DNA from: Desulfuromonadales bacterium
Lineage (GTDB): Bacteria; Desulfobacterota; Desulfuromonadia; Desulfuromonadales; Syntrophotaleaceae
Reading direction: 5' to 3'
Assembly: GCA_003561875.1 (NCBI GenBank)
Contig: PWVL01000005.1
Span: 1-53,489, forward strand
DNA: 53,489 bases
The position numbers and the translations under genes were made by a program. Position 1 is the first letter of the stretch; each line of letters starts with the position of its first letter. Positions 25,905 through 34,740 of this stretch are shown piece after piece. The notes below the pieces were generated by a model. That model was not told the origin of the DNA and searched no databases. It saw only the letters and a program-made list of their open reading frames with translations.

Positions 25905-26735
25905 GCGGGATCTGTCCGTATCACCTGCGATAACGAATGCCATGATGACAAGGCTGCAATCATCTTGACCGGCAGGTGCCGGTTGGCTGAGGTTTTTTAA
26001 CCCATAAATATCGCCAGCTATGCTATCCAAACGTCATCTCCCTGGCCGCACGTAGTTTTCAATTGGCCAGGACTTGTTTCAAGGAGATTGCAACAAAATA
26101 AGGAGTGCCTGTGGAACGAGGCGGACATTCCTGCGGGTCGTTACCGGCATCATAAAGGCGCCGAGTATAAAATTTGGGGGGGCGCGCGACATTCTAAAAC
26201 GGAACGGGTCCTGGTGGTGTTACGCATTTTCTACGGAGACCGGGATTTGTAAGTCAAACCGTGCTGGACATGTTTCTTGAGAGCGTTTCCAGGCTGGAAG
26301 GACGGGTCGCAAGGTTTATTTCCCCTGGTCAGGCAAGGTGATGAAAAGAGCTGTGTACTTAAGAAATTACGGCAGGCTCTAAATGTCGGTGAGGCTGTTG
26401 CGCTACGAGGCGTCAGGGACGGCATGCCAGGAGCACAGAGGCTTTGAATGAGGCTAACATCTTGTCATCTCTGCATTTCGTGCGTTTTTCAACCAATTAA
26501 ACTGTTTATAACCGGGGCAAGGCAAAAATTGACCAATATTTCTGCAGAGCCCTTGGCAAGATGCAGTAACTGTCTGATATTCATTGACAAACATGTAATG
26601 CATAAAAAAAGGGCAGCTTGTGAAGGGGACGCAAAGGCCCGCTGTTGACGACGCTGTAAACAGCTTTATGCACAGGACTTCCACAATTTTTGTTGAAAAG
26701 GTTGCGAGAAGCCCGATTGGACAAGGGTTTTTCAT
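25905..26735. other. 831-bp region without a convincing gene
   Basis: Between the GGDEF gene and mazG. Several 60-93 codon ORFs exist on both strands, but none has a recognisable domain, a good ribosome site or coding-like composition. The region looks more AT-rich than its neighbours. A weak terminator-like hairpin, ACCGGC-AGGT-GCCGGT, lies at 25968-25983 with a T-run at 25993. TTATGCACA near 26664 differs from a DnaA box by one base and is isolated. An sRNA or a decayed gene is possible. Confidence 0.5.
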
Positions 26736-27521
26736 TTAGTTGGCGGATTTGATTTTCTGCCAGAGCTTGTCCACTGTTGCCGGGGACGCCTCCCGAAGGG
26801 ATTGACCGCGTTGTTCGAAAAGGTTTTCCAGTTGCTCGAAGTTCAGCACAAAGCGGGTTGTGGCTTTGCGCAGAGACTGTTCGGCGTCAATGTCGAGATG
26901 CCGTCCGAGGTCTGTAACCGCAAGGAGCAGGTCGCCGAGTTCTGTTTCCATCGCCTGGCTATCCCCTGATTTCAGGGCTGTTTCGAGTTCGGCTAATTGT
27001 GCACGGACTTTTTCCATGGCGCCGTCGGTCTTCGACTGTTGAAATCCGGCTCGGCTGGCACGTTCGGTCAATTTGCGGGCCTGCATCAAGGCAGGCAGAC
27101 CGCTGGTGATCGAGCCAAGAGTCCTTTCGGTGCCGGGTTTTTCAAGTTTCTTGATAGCCTCCCATTGTTCGACCAGATCCGCCGCCCTGGCGCATCCACC
27201 GTTGCCGAAGACATGGGGATGACGACGTTCCAACTTGTCGGCGATGTTGCGAATGATCTCCTCCACTCGAAAGGCGCCACGTTCTTCCTGAATAATCCCG
27301 TGGAAAACAATCTGCAGCAGCAGATCACCGAGTTCTTCGCAGATGTGCGATGGTTGACCGCTGTCTATCGCTTCGAGAACTTCGTAACATTCTTCCAGAA
27401 GGTAGGGCCTGAGTGTTTCGGGGGTTTGTACGGCGTCCCATGGACAGCCGTTGGCTGCCCGCAGTCGAGACATGATCGTGAGCAACCTCTTGAGTTGCTC
27501 GGCGGACTTTTCAAAAGACAT
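26736..27521 (-). CDS. mazG: Nucleoside triphosphate pyrophosphohydrolase MazG
   Basis: Hydrolyses (d)NTPs to monophosphates plus PPi, as a house-cleaning or stress-nucleotide enzyme. It has 261 residues with two MazG domains. The N-domain has CPWDAVQTPETLRPYLLEECYEVLEAI and EELGDLLLQIVFH, the EExxE...ExxD metal motif. The C-domain has ETELGDLLLAVTDLGRH. The track extends 54 codons upstream; ATG 27521 (MSFEKSAEQLKRL) has GGAG 6 nt upstream and gives the normal length. It is divergent from yceD with about 155 nt between its start and the yceD promoter. Confidence 0.95.
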   Translation of the reverse strand: MSFEKSAEQLKRLLTIMSRLRAANGCPWDAVQTPETLRPYLLEECYEVLEAIDSGQPSHICEELGDLLLQIVFHGIIQEERGAFRVEEIIRNIADKLERRHPHVFGNGGCARAADLVEQWEAIKKLEKPGTERTLGSITSGLPALMQARKLTERASRAGFQQSKTDGAMEKVRAQLAELETALKSGDSQAMETELGDLLLAVTDLGRHLDIDAEQSLRKATTRFVLNFEQLENLFEQRGQSLREASPATVDKLWQKIKSAN

Positions 27522-27676
27522 CTGGGGCTCCGGAATCAAGGGCATAACCGTGGGCGAAAGAGGGAGGAGTAGAAACCGGTTGGCTACCGTTCGGCGGCTC
27601 GAATGAAGCCGGAATCCCCCGACAAAAAGTGTTTTGAAGCCGGTTTTGAAGGGGGTTTGGGGAAAAGGTTTTTGCC

Positions 27677-27704
27677 TTGACAAAATGGGGGCAGCCTTTA
27701 TACT
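27677..27704 (+). promoter_or_regulatory. Strong promoter of the yceD-rpmF-plsX-fab operon
   Basis: TTGACA at 27677 (perfect), a 16-nt spacer and TATACT at 27699 (5 of 6). The predicted start near 27711 leaves a leader of about 30 nt before the GTG of yceD. No FapR- or FabR-type palindrome was noted beside it. Confidence 0.8.
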
Positions 27705-27739
27705 ACCCGCTTATTCAGCGCTGGGCAAGGGAGGCGGTG

Positions 27740-28291
27740 GTGCGGATTTCTGTAGACGAGATTAAAGATGCGGGTCTGCACCTGGAGTTTGAGGAGCCGT
27801 TGAGTTCCTTTCCGGTACTAGCCGAGGTCGAGTCTCAGGACGGCTGCTGCTTTATCGGTCCGGTTGCGATTCGGATTCGGGCCTTTCGGGTCGATGGAAT
27901 GGTGGAAGTCGAGGGGCGGGTGGATCTCGATGTGCGCGTTTCGTGCAGTCGTTGTCTGAAGGATTTCTCCATCACCCTTGCCAGCGATTTCGTCTTGACC
28001 TATTGTCGGGAGATCCCTGATATCGAGGCGGAAGACGGGGAGGGCGACGTGGAACTGAGCGCTGAAGACATGGGCCTGGTTCTTTACGACGGCCAAGAAA
28101 TTGATTTAACCCAGGCTATCGAGGAACAGTTGGTGCTGGCCTTGCCCGCCAATCCGGTCTGTGATGGACAATGCCGGGGTTTATGCCCACAGTGCGGCGC
28201 AGATCGAAATGAGACGGACTGCGGTTGCCCCACTCAGGGTGTCAATCTGAAGATGGCGGCCTTGAAGAATTTCAAAGTAGATAAGAAGTAA
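27740..28291 (+). CDS. yceD: YceD/DUF177 family protein
   Basis: YceD (DUF177) protein, linked in other bacteria to 23S rRNA accumulation, 183 residues. VSCSRCLKDF is the family core. The C-terminal CDGQCRGLCPQCGADRNETDCGC is a probable zinc site. The track starts inside the promoter; GTG 27740 follows AAGGGAGG by 5 nt and lies downstream of the predicted transcription start, so it is used. Its position directly before rpmF is conserved across bacteria. Confidence 0.9.
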   Translation: MRISVDEIKDAGLHLEFEEPLSSFPVLAEVESQDGCCFIGPVAIRIRAFRVDGMVEVEGRVDLDVRVSCSRCLKDFSITLASDFVLTYCREIPDIEAEDGEGDVELSAEDMGLVLYDGQEIDLTQAIEEQLVLALPANPVCDGQCRGLCPQCGADRNETDCGCPTQGVNLKMAALKNFKVDKK

Positions 28292-28380
28292 ATTTTCCGC
28301 TTCGGCGGCGCATAAGACAACTCAGTTCATATTCAATACGGTCGGCAGCATAGGCTGGCGATATACAAGGAGTGTAAGTC

Positions 28381-28560
28381 ATGGCTGTTCCCAAGAAAAA
28401 AACGTCGAAATCTAAACGTGACATGCGCCGGTCCCATGATGCCCTGTTGGCACCCGGCGTTTCGGTTTGTCCCGAATGCAAAGAACCCAAGATGCCTCAT
28501 CGGGTCTGTGCCAGTTGCGGCAGCTACAAGGGCCGGGTTGTAGTTGAAACGGAAGCATAG
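28381..28560 (+). CDS. rpmF: 50S ribosomal protein L32
   Basis: A 59-residue ribosomal protein L32, just under the ORF-track cut-off and therefore missing from it. It reads [21 protein letters not shown], then [19 protein letters not shown] (the zinc-ribbon CxxC...CxxC form) and ends VVVETEA. ATG 28381 follows AAGGAG. It lies between yceD and plsX, the classical order linking ribosome and lipid synthesis. A zinc-ribbon form implies no zinc-free paralogue at this locus. Confidence 0.97.
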   Translation: MAVPKKKTSKSKRDMRRSHDALLAPGVSVCPECKEPKMPHRVCASCGSYKGRVVVETEA

Positions 28561-28575
28561 ACAAGAGGCCGCCGC

Positions 28576-29583
28576 TTGAAGGAGAAGATTGTCGTTGCTG
28601 TGGACGCCATGGGCGGAGACAATGCCCCGACTGTTGAGGTGCAGGGTGCCGTTGCCGCTGCCCGGCGTTGGGGTGTCTCCATCGTCCTGGTTGGAAACAG
28701 GGAGCGCATTGAAGAGTGTCTGGCTGCAGAGACGATTGCCGGCCTGGATTTCCGCATTGAGGATGCCAGCGAGGTGGTTGGTATGCACGACTCGGCTTCC
28801 GACGCCCTGCGAAAGAAGAAGAACTCGTCGATACGGGTAGCTTTTGAGCTGGTGCGATGTGGGGAGGCTCATGCCGTTGTCAGTGCCGGCAATTCGGGAG
28901 CGACCCTGGCGGTCGGCATGTTTCTGTTGAAGCGGATCGAAGGTATAGATCGGCCGGCCATCGCGACGATCATGCCCAACATGGTGGACCAGACCGTGGT
29001 GCTGGACGTTGGTGGTACGGTCGATTGCAAGCCTTCGCATCTCGAGCAATTCGCATACATGGGCCAGATCTATGCCCGGTCGGTGCTCGGCAAGGCGCGG
29101 CCGCGAATCGGCATTTTGTCCAACGGTGAAGAAGAGAGCAAGGGCAATGATCTGGTCCGCGAGGCCCACCAGTTGTTAAAGGGATCAGCACTTAACTACC
29201 TTGGCTTTGTCGAAGGACGGGATCTTTTCAACGGCAAAGTCGATGTGATTGTCTGTGACGGCTTTGTAGGCAATGTTGTACTGAAGGTCTCCGAGGGGTT
29301 AGCGGAAGCAATCGGTTCCATGCTTAAACGCGAAATCGATAGCCGTTTTTGGTCCAGAATCGGTTATCTGCTTGCCCGGCCGGCTTTTGCGGCGTTCAAA
29401 AAGCGTATTGACTACGCCGAATATGGCGGCGCTCCCCTGCTCGGCATTCAAGGGACGGGCATGATCTGTCACGGGGGTTCCGACTCAAGGGCGATCATGA
29501 ATGCCATCGGTCTGGCCAGGGAATCTGTGGCCCAGCGCGTCAACGAGCGGCTTATGGAAGCGCTGCGACTGGACAGGCAATGA
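28576..29583 (+). CDS. plsX: Phosphate acyltransferase PlsX
   Basis: Makes acyl-phosphate from acyl-ACP for PlsY, the first step of phospholipid synthesis. It has 335 residues. [36 protein letters not shown] and [16 protein letters not shown] are family blocks. It starts with TTG at 28576, with GAGG about 7 nt upstream; no ATG fits the N-terminus. It follows rpmF by 15 nt. Confidence 0.96.
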   Translation: MKEKIVVAVDAMGGDNAPTVEVQGAVAAARRWGVSIVLVGNRERIEECLAAETIAGLDFRIEDASEVVGMHDSASDALRKKKNSSIRVAFELVRCGEAHAVVSAGNSGATLAVGMFLLKRIEGIDRPAIATIMPNMVDQTVVLDVGGTVDCKPSHLEQFAYMGQIYARSVLGKARPRIGILSNGEEESKGNDLVREAHQLLKGSALNYLGFVEGRDLFNGKVDVIVCDGFVGNVVLKVSEGLAEAIGSMLKREIDSRFWSRIGYLLARPAFAAFKKRIDYAEYGGAPLLGIQGTGMICHGGSDSRAIMNAIGLARESVAQRVNERLMEALRLDRQ

Positions 29584-29634
29584 CCGCCGACCGTCGGCTG
29601 CTTCTGTCGTGCCCGGATTAAGGAAGACAGCTTC

Positions 29635-30615
29635 ATGTTGCGTAGTCGTATAGTGGGCACCGGCTCTTATCTTCCCGAGAGAGTCCTTACCAACAAGGAC
29701 CTGGAGCTAACGCTTGATACCAGCGACGAGTGGATTGTCAGCCGGACCGGGATTCGTCAGAGACACATAGCCGGGGACGGTGAATTTACTTCGGATCTGG
29801 CCACTGTGGCGGCCCGTCGGGCTTTAGAAATGGCCGAACTGGAACCCACGGATATTGATTTGATCCTGGTGGCCACTGTGACCGGCGATTTCAGCTGGCC
29901 GGCGACGGCTTGTCTGGTGCAGAGTCAGTTGGGCGCTCATGGGGCCTTTGCCTTTGACCTGTCCGCCGCCTGCAGTGGTTTTGTCTACGGATTGGCCACG
30001 GCGGACAGTTATCTGCGCTCCGGTAACGCCAGGCGGATTTTGGTCATCGGAGCGGAAATTTTCAGTCGTATTGTTGACTGGACCGACCGAACAACCTGTA
30101 TTCTGTTCGGAGATGGTGCCGGGGCGGTAGTTCTGGAGGCCCACGAAGGGGATCGAGGCATCCTTTCCAGCCACCTCCATACGGACGGTTCCCAGTGGGG
30201 GTTGCTCTTTCAGCTCGGCTCCGGTTCCCGTAATCCGTCCTGCGGGCAGGAGGGCAAAAACTGTCTGCCGCATATTCACATGCAGGGCAACGAGGTTTTC
30301 AAGGTGGCGGTCCGGGCCATGTGCGAGGCGGCAGAAGAGGCTCTGATTGCAAACGCTGTTGACGTCGGGCAACTCGCCTACCTGATACCGCATCAGGCCA
30401 ACAGGCGGATTCTTGAGGCGACCGCCAAACGCCTCGGTCTGCCTCCGGACAAACTGGTTATGAATGTGGATCGCGTCGGCAACACTTCCGGCGCGTCCAT
30501 CCCCCTGGCCCTTGATGAATTGAATCGTTGCGGCGGCCTGAGTCCAAATGATCTGGTGCTGTTTGATGCCTTTGGTGGCGGTTTTGCCTGGGGATCGGTT
30601 TTGTTGCGCTGGTAA
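29635..30615 (+). CDS. fabH: 3-oxoacyl-ACP synthase III FabH
   Basis: Condenses acetyl-CoA (or another primer) with malonyl-ACP to start fatty-acid synthesis, 326 residues. The catalytic Cys lies in DLSAACSGFVYG, the His in IPHQANRRI and the Asn in VGNTSGASIP. GSYLPERVLTN and DTSDEWIVSRTGIRQRHIA are the standard N-terminal blocks. Follows plsX by 51 nt with AAGGAAG before the ATG. Primer preference (straight or branched) cannot be read from the motifs. Confidence 0.96.
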   Translation: MLRSRIVGTGSYLPERVLTNKDLELTLDTSDEWIVSRTGIRQRHIAGDGEFTSDLATVAARRALEMAELEPTDIDLILVATVTGDFSWPATACLVQSQLGAHGAFAFDLSAACSGFVYGLATADSYLRSGNARRILVIGAEIFSRIVDWTDRTTCILFGDGAGAVVLEAHEGDRGILSSHLHTDGSQWGLLFQLGSGSRNPSCGQEGKNCLPHIHMQGNEVFKVAVRAMCEAAEEALIANAVDVGQLAYLIPHQANRRILEATAKRLGLPPDKLVMNVDRVGNTSGASIPLALDELNRCGGLSPNDLVLFDAFGGGFAWGSVLLRW

Positions 30616-30668
30616 TGCCAGTTCACGCTGTGCAATCTCCGCCGGGCTGACGGAGAGGGAGTGAGTAC

Positions 30669-31589
30669 ATGTCCAAGACCGCTTTTGTGTTTCCGGGGCA
30701 GGGTTCGCAGTATCCCGGCATGGGTCGGGAACTTGCCGCCAACTTTCCGCAAGCGCGGGAACTGTTTGAACAGGCTGGCGATTGTCTCGGTTTTAACCTG
30801 GCCCGTCTGTGTTTTGAGGGCCCTGAGTCGGATCTGCAGTTGACCGCCAACACGCAGCCGGCCATTCTCACGGTAAGCGTTGCTGCCCAGAGGGTGGTTT
30901 TTGCTGAAACCGGCATGGCCCCCGATCTGGTGGCCGGCCACTCTCTTGGTGAATACTCGGCGCTGGTCTGTGCCGGAGCACTGTCTTTTGAAGACGCGGT
31001 GCTTGCGGTGCGGCAACGGGGTCAGTTCATGCAGGCGGCCGTTCCTGTCGGTGTAGGAACCATGGCCGCCATTATCGGTCTTGATCGTTCCACCCTGGAA
31101 GAGGTCTGCCAACAGGCCGCCGAGGGTGACGTGGTGGCTCCCGCCAACTACAACAGCCCCGGCCAGGTGGTGATTGCAGGACATGTGGCGGCTGTTGAGC
31201 GGGCCATGGCATTGGCGCGGGAAAGGGGGGCGAAACGCGCATTGCCGCTGCCCGTAAGTGCTCCCTTTCATTGTTCCCTCATGCAGCCTGCTGCCTTGCG
31301 ACTGGCAGAGGTTCTGGCCCCGCTGAGCATTGGATCGATGCAGGTTCCGGTGGTCAGCAACGTCGAGGCGGTGGCTTATGATGACGGCAGTCGTGTTCGG
31401 GATCTGCTGGTGTCTCAGGTTTCGTCGCCGGTGCGCTGGGAAGAATCGGTTGAGCACATGTCAGCTTGCGGCGTCGAGCGGTTTGTTGAGATTGGCCCCG
31501 GAAAGGTACTGAGCGGTCTGGTGAAGCGTATTGCCCAAGGGGTGGTTCTGGCCAATGTGCAGGAACCCGCAGACCTGAAGGAGTTGTAA
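30669..31589 (+). CDS. fabD: Malonyl-CoA:ACP transacylase FabD
   Basis: Moves malonyl from CoA to ACP, 306 residues. FPGQGSQYPGMG at the N-terminus, GHSLGEYSALV with the nucleophilic Ser, and PVSAPFHCSLM with the catalytic His. It starts at ATG 30669 after GGGAG. Part of the plsX-fabH-fabD-fabG-acpP run; the gap to fabG is 3 nt. Confidence 0.97.
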   Translation: MSKTAFVFPGQGSQYPGMGRELAANFPQARELFEQAGDCLGFNLARLCFEGPESDLQLTANTQPAILTVSVAAQRVVFAETGMAPDLVAGHSLGEYSALVCAGALSFEDAVLAVRQRGQFMQAAVPVGVGTMAAIIGLDRSTLEEVCQQAAEGDVVAPANYNSPGQVVIAGHVAAVERAMALARERGAKRALPLPVSAPFHCSLMQPAALRLAEVLAPLSIGSMQVPVVSNVEAVAYDDGSRVRDLLVSQVSSPVRWEESVEHMSACGVERFVEIGPGKVLSGLVKRIAQGVVLANVQEPADLKEL

Positions 31590-31592
31590 AAA

Positions 31593-32345
31593 ATGAAACC
31601 AAAGAACGAATTTCAGGACAAGGTCGCCGTAGTGACCGGGTCGTCGCGGGGCATCGGTCGCGAAATTGCGCTGCAACTGGCTTCGCGGGGGGCGACTGTT
31701 GTCGCTTCAGCCCGTAATCCCGCGGCTCTGGAAAGCCTTGTTGCCGAGATTCAGGCACAGGACGGTAAAGCTCTCGCCGTTCCCGGGGACGTAGGTTGCA
31801 GTAAGGCCGTAGAAGAGTTATTCAAAATAGCTATGGAGTCTTTCGGTCGTATCGACATTCTGGTGAACAACGCCGGTATTACTCGAGACGGCTTACTCAT
31901 ACGCATGAAAGACGAGGACTGGGATGCCGTGCTGGACACCAACCTCAAGGGAGCTTTTTACTGCTGTCGCGCGGCCGCCAGGATTATGAGCAAGCAGCGT
32001 AGCGGGCGCATCGTCAACATCTCTTCAGTGGTTGGGGAGATGGGAAATGCCGGGCAGGCCAACTACTGTGCCAGCAAGGCCGGGCTTATCGGATTGACCA
32101 AATCTGTCGCCCGTGAACTGGCCCGCCGCAATGTGACGGTGAATGCCATTGCTCCCGGATTTGTTGTAACCGACATGACCGATGTGTTATCGGATCAGGT
32201 CAAGGAGGATCTGCTGAGCCAGATTCCTCTAGCACGTCTTGGAGAAGCACAGGATATCGCTCATGCCGTCGCTTTCCTGGTTTCTGACCGGTCCGGTTAC
32301 ATTACGGGTCAGGTGCTCGGGGTAAATGGAGGCATGTATATGTAG
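31593..32345 (+). CDS. fabG: 3-oxoacyl-ACP reductase FabG
   Basis: NADPH-dependent reductase of the elongation cycle, 250 residues, short-chain dehydrogenase fold. TGSSRGIG is the cofactor loop, NNAGITRDGLLIRMKDEDWD a strong FabG marker, NISSVVGEMGNAGQANYCASKAG holds the Ser and YxxxK catalytic residues, and PGFVVTDMT follows. The GGAG for its start lies inside the last codons of fabD, so translation is coupled. Confidence 0.97.
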   Translation: MKPKNEFQDKVAVVTGSSRGIGREIALQLASRGATVVASARNPAALESLVAEIQAQDGKALAVPGDVGCSKAVEELFKIAMESFGRIDILVNNAGITRDGLLIRMKDEDWDAVLDTNLKGAFYCCRAAARIMSKQRSGRIVNISSVVGEMGNAGQANYCASKAGLIGLTKSVARELARRNVTVNAIAPGFVVTDMTDVLSDQVKEDLLSQIPLARLGEAQDIAHAVAFLVSDRSGYITGQVLGVNGGMYM

Positions 32346-32400
32346 CTAGCTTGTCCATCCGTCGACGGATGGTCCATACACCAACAAGGAGGTGAAGCAG

Positions 32401-32634
32401 ATGGCTTCTATTGAGGAAAAAGTCAAGCAGATCATAGCGGAACAACTTGGAGTTGAAGAAGATCAGGTGACTGGCGATGCGGCTTTCATGGACGATCTTG
32501 GCGCGGATTCCCTGGACACGGTCGAGTTGGTGATGGCCCTCGAAGAGGAATTCGATATCGAGATTTCCGATGAAGACGCCGAGAAGATTGTCACGGTTCA
32601 GGACGCGATCAATTACATCGCCGACAACTCCTGA
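32401..32634 (+). CDS. acpP: Acyl carrier protein
   Basis: Acidic 77-residue carrier protein of fatty-acid synthesis. [18 protein letters not shown] carries the Ser that receives 4'-phosphopantetheine. The track includes an upstream GTG (32392); ATG 32401 after AAGGAGGTG is preferred and gives [17 protein letters not shown]. It ends the first transcription unit of the fab cluster, with a strong terminator 19 nt after its stop. Confidence 0.97.
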   Translation: MASIEEKVKQIIAEQLGVEEDQVTGDAAFMDDLGADSLDTVELVMALEEEFDIEISDEDAEKIVTVQDAINYIADNS

Positions 32635-32652
32635 TTCGTTCTGCACCGTCGT

Positions 32653-32686
32653 AAAAAAGGAGGAAACGCGAGTTTCCTCCCTTTTT
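32653..32686 (+). terminator. Terminator after acpP
   Basis: GGAGGAAAC-GCGA-GTTTCCTCC is a perfect 9-bp stem preceded by six A and followed by CTTTTTC. It separates acpP from fabF. Confidence 0.85.
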
Positions 32687-32692
32687 CAGTTA

Positions 32693-32721
32693 TTGTCAGG
32701 CCGGCGGACTCCGTTTATATT
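32693..32721 (+). promoter_or_regulatory. Promoter of fabF-rpiB
   Basis: TTGTCA, an exact 17-nt spacer and TATATT (5 of 6 at each box) lie directly after the acpP terminator. This gives fabF its own transcription start and a leader of about 210 nt. Confidence 0.6.
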
Positions 32722-32940
32722 CGATTCCCGGCCTTTTTTGCTGCATGGACGGACCCGAAGGCCGTGCGGCTAGTTGCGGGGCGGATAACCCTCCCGGTTT
32801 CCCCGGGTCCGTCATGATTATTGGGCTATGTTCTGGAGGGGCCGCGGGGGATGCATTCGCCTGCAGTCGGTTGCCGCCCGATAAAATCGTCGTGCATGTT
32901 ACCGGAGCTTGAGAAGTCGGGTAAAGGAGGCCTTATAACA

Positions 32941-34173
32941 ATGCGAAGAGTCGTAGTAACGGGGCTTGGAGTCGTATCTGCCCTGGGAACGGGGATAGCG
33001 AAGAACTGGGATGCTCTGATGGCCGGGCGCTCCGGTATTGATGTCATCACCCGATTTGACGCCTCTGAGTTTCCGACTCAGATTGCCGGCGAGGTCAAAG
33101 ACTTCAATGCCGAAGATTATATGCCCAAAAAAGAGATCAAAAAAATGGATCTCTTTATTCAGTACGCCCTTGGGGCAGCTGAAGAAGCGATGCAGGATTC
33201 CGGCCTCGCGGTGACCGAAGAGAACGCTGAACGTGTGGGGGTTCTGGTAGGCGCCGGGTTGGGCGGCCTGCCAGCCCTCGAAAAATATCACGAGATCATG
33301 CTGGAGGGAGGTTACAAGAAAATCTCCCCGTTTTTCATTCCGATGCTGATCATCAACCTGGCCCCGGGCCAGATCTCCATGCGCTATGGGGCCAAAGGTC
33401 CCAACGTGTCCTCGGTCTCGGCTTGTGCCACCGGTACGCATTGTATCGGCGATGCCTATCACATCATCGCTCGGGGCGACGCCGATGCCATGATTGCCGG
33501 CGGATCTGAATCGACGGTCACTCCGCTTGCCATCGGCGGCTTCAACGTCATGCGCGCTCTTTCGACCTGCAACGACGATCCCAAGGCCGCCAGTCGCCCC
33601 TTTGAAAAGAATCGGGACGGTTTTGTCATGGCCGAAGGTGCCGGTATTCTGATCCTTGAGGAGTACGAGATGGCCAAGGCTCGCGGGGCCAAAATTTACG
33701 GAGAAATCTGCGGTTACGGCTTGACCGCCGATGCGCATCACCTGACCGCACCGGCGCCTGGTGGCGAAGGAGCGGCCCGCTGTATGACAATGGCGGTCCG
33801 GAATGCCGGAGTGGCGGTGGACGAGGTCGACTATATCAACGCACACGGCACCTCAACCCCTTTCAACGATCTCTACGAGACCATGGCCATCAAAACCACA
33901 TTCGGGGATTGGGCGCAAAAGATTATGGTCAGTTCCACCAAAAGTATGACTGGCCACGCTTTGGGTGCCGCCGGGGGCATCGAGGCGGTCTACTGCCTGC
34001 TTGCCATGGATCGGGGCGTGGTACCACCGACCATCAATTTTCAGGAATCCGATCCCGAGTGCGATCTGGATTATGTGCCCAACGAAGCGCGACAGGCTCG
34101 GGTCAGGATGGCTCTGTCCAACTCTTTCGGATTTGGCGGCACCAACGCCAGCCTGCTGTTCCGCAAGGTCTAA
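32941..34173 (+). CDS. fabF: 3-oxoacyl-ACP synthase II FabF
   Basis: Elongating beta-ketoacyl-ACP synthase, 410 residues. [17 protein letters not shown] holds the catalytic Cys, [11 protein letters not shown] and [12 protein letters not shown] the two His, and [15 protein letters not shown] is the C-terminal block. ATG 32941 ([16 protein letters not shown]) follows AAAGGAGG; the 40 upstream codons in the track are not part of the protein. It is separated from acpP by a terminator and has its own promoter, and rpiB follows after 13 nt. Confidence 0.97.
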   Translation: MRRVVVTGLGVVSALGTGIAKNWDALMAGRSGIDVITRFDASEFPTQIAGEVKDFNAEDYMPKKEIKKMDLFIQYALGAAEEAMQDSGLAVTEENAERVGVLVGAGLGGLPALEKYHEIMLEGGYKKISPFFIPMLIINLAPGQISMRYGAKGPNVSSVSACATGTHCIGDAYHIIARGDADAMIAGGSESTVTPLAIGGFNVMRALSTCNDDPKAASRPFEKNRDGFVMAEGAGILILEEYEMAKARGAKIYGEICGYGLTADAHHLTAPAPGGEGAARCMTMAVRNAGVAVDEVDYINAHGTSTPFNDLYETMAIKTTFGDWAQKIMVSSTKSMTGHALGAAGGIEAVYCLLAMDRGVVPPTINFQESDPECDLDYVPNEARQARVRMALSNSFGFGGTNASLLFRKV

Positions 34174-34186
34174 AAAGGACAACCGG

Positions 34187-34642
34187 ATGTTTCTCATTGC
34201 CAGCGACCATGGCGGATTGCCGATGAAGGAGCGGATTGTGGACTGTCTGCGACAGCGCGGCATCGAGGTTCGCGACTTAGGAACCACCAACGACGATTCC
34301 GTGGACTATCCCGATTTCGGAGAGAAAGTGGCTCGTGCTGTCTCACGCGGTGAAGCCGAGAAGGGCATTCTGGTCTGTGGTACCGGAATCGGCATGTCTA
34401 TTGTGGCCAACAAGTTCCCCGGTGTTCGGGCGGCGCTGATATGGGATGAATTTACCGCGCAGATGGCAAAAGAACACAACAATGCCAACATTGTCGTACT
34501 TGGCGGCAGGGTGCAGACTTCCGAATTGGCCTGTCGCATGATCGGCATCTGGCTGGACGGGGTTTTTGAGGGGGGCCGTCATCAGCAGCGCCTGGATAAA
34601 ATAGCCCGCATCGAAGAGGATCTTCTGGCCGGTAAACTTTGA
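34187..34642 (+). CDS. rpiB: Ribose 5-phosphate isomerase B
   Basis: Interconverts ribose 5-phosphate and ribulose 5-phosphate, 151 residues, LacAB/RpiB family. IASDHGG at the N-terminus and GILVCGTGIGMSIVANK with the catalytic Cys are diagnostic; EHNNANIVVLGGR follows. The track starts 74 codons earlier inside fabF; ATG 34187 has AGGA upstream. Lies between fabF and glyA, and rpiB-glyA-dCMP deaminase-nrdR is a common order in this group. It feeds ribose and ribulose phosphate to nucleotide and riboflavin synthesis. Confidence 0.96.
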   Translation: MFLIASDHGGLPMKERIVDCLRQRGIEVRDLGTTNDDSVDYPDFGEKVARAVSRGEAEKGILVCGTGIGMSIVANKFPGVRAALIWDEFTAQMAKEHNNANIVVLGGRVQTSELACRMIGIWLDGVFEGGRHQQRLDKIARIEEDLLAGKL

Positions 34643-34647
34643 ACCTG

Positions 34648-34690
34648 AACGGGAAATGGGCAGGCCGCAAGCTGCCCATTTCCCGTTTTT
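34648..34690 (+). terminator. Terminator after rpiB
   Basis: AACGGGAAATGGGCAG pairs with CTGCCCATTTCCCGTT, a perfect 16-bp stem around an 8-nt loop, followed by TTT. It begins 6 nt after the rpiB stop. Confidence 0.85.
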
Positions 34691-34740
34691 GAAGAAATTC
34701 AAATATCAGAATGCATCGAGTTACAGGGAGGTTGTCAGGA

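Larger units (their letters stand above)
32635..32940 (+). other. acpP-fabF intergenic region
   Basis: A 306-bp gap holding a terminator (32653-32686) and a promoter (32693-32721). The remaining ~220 nt would be fabF leader. The fabF ORF is open upstream to 32821, but the extra 40 residues have no family similarity. Confidence 0.6.

Noticed and set aside
26664-26700. DnaA-box-like TTATGCACA near mazG as a sign of an origin
   Set aside because: It is a single site with one mismatch; there is no cluster, no dnaA/dnaN neighbour and no other origin feature.
26454-26735. 93-codon minus-strand ORF after mazG
   Set aside because: No ribosome site, no domain and irregular composition; probably chance.
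32821-32940. 40-residue N-terminal extension of FabF
   Set aside because: The extension is not FabF-like, and AAAGGAGG before ATG 32941 marks the usual start.
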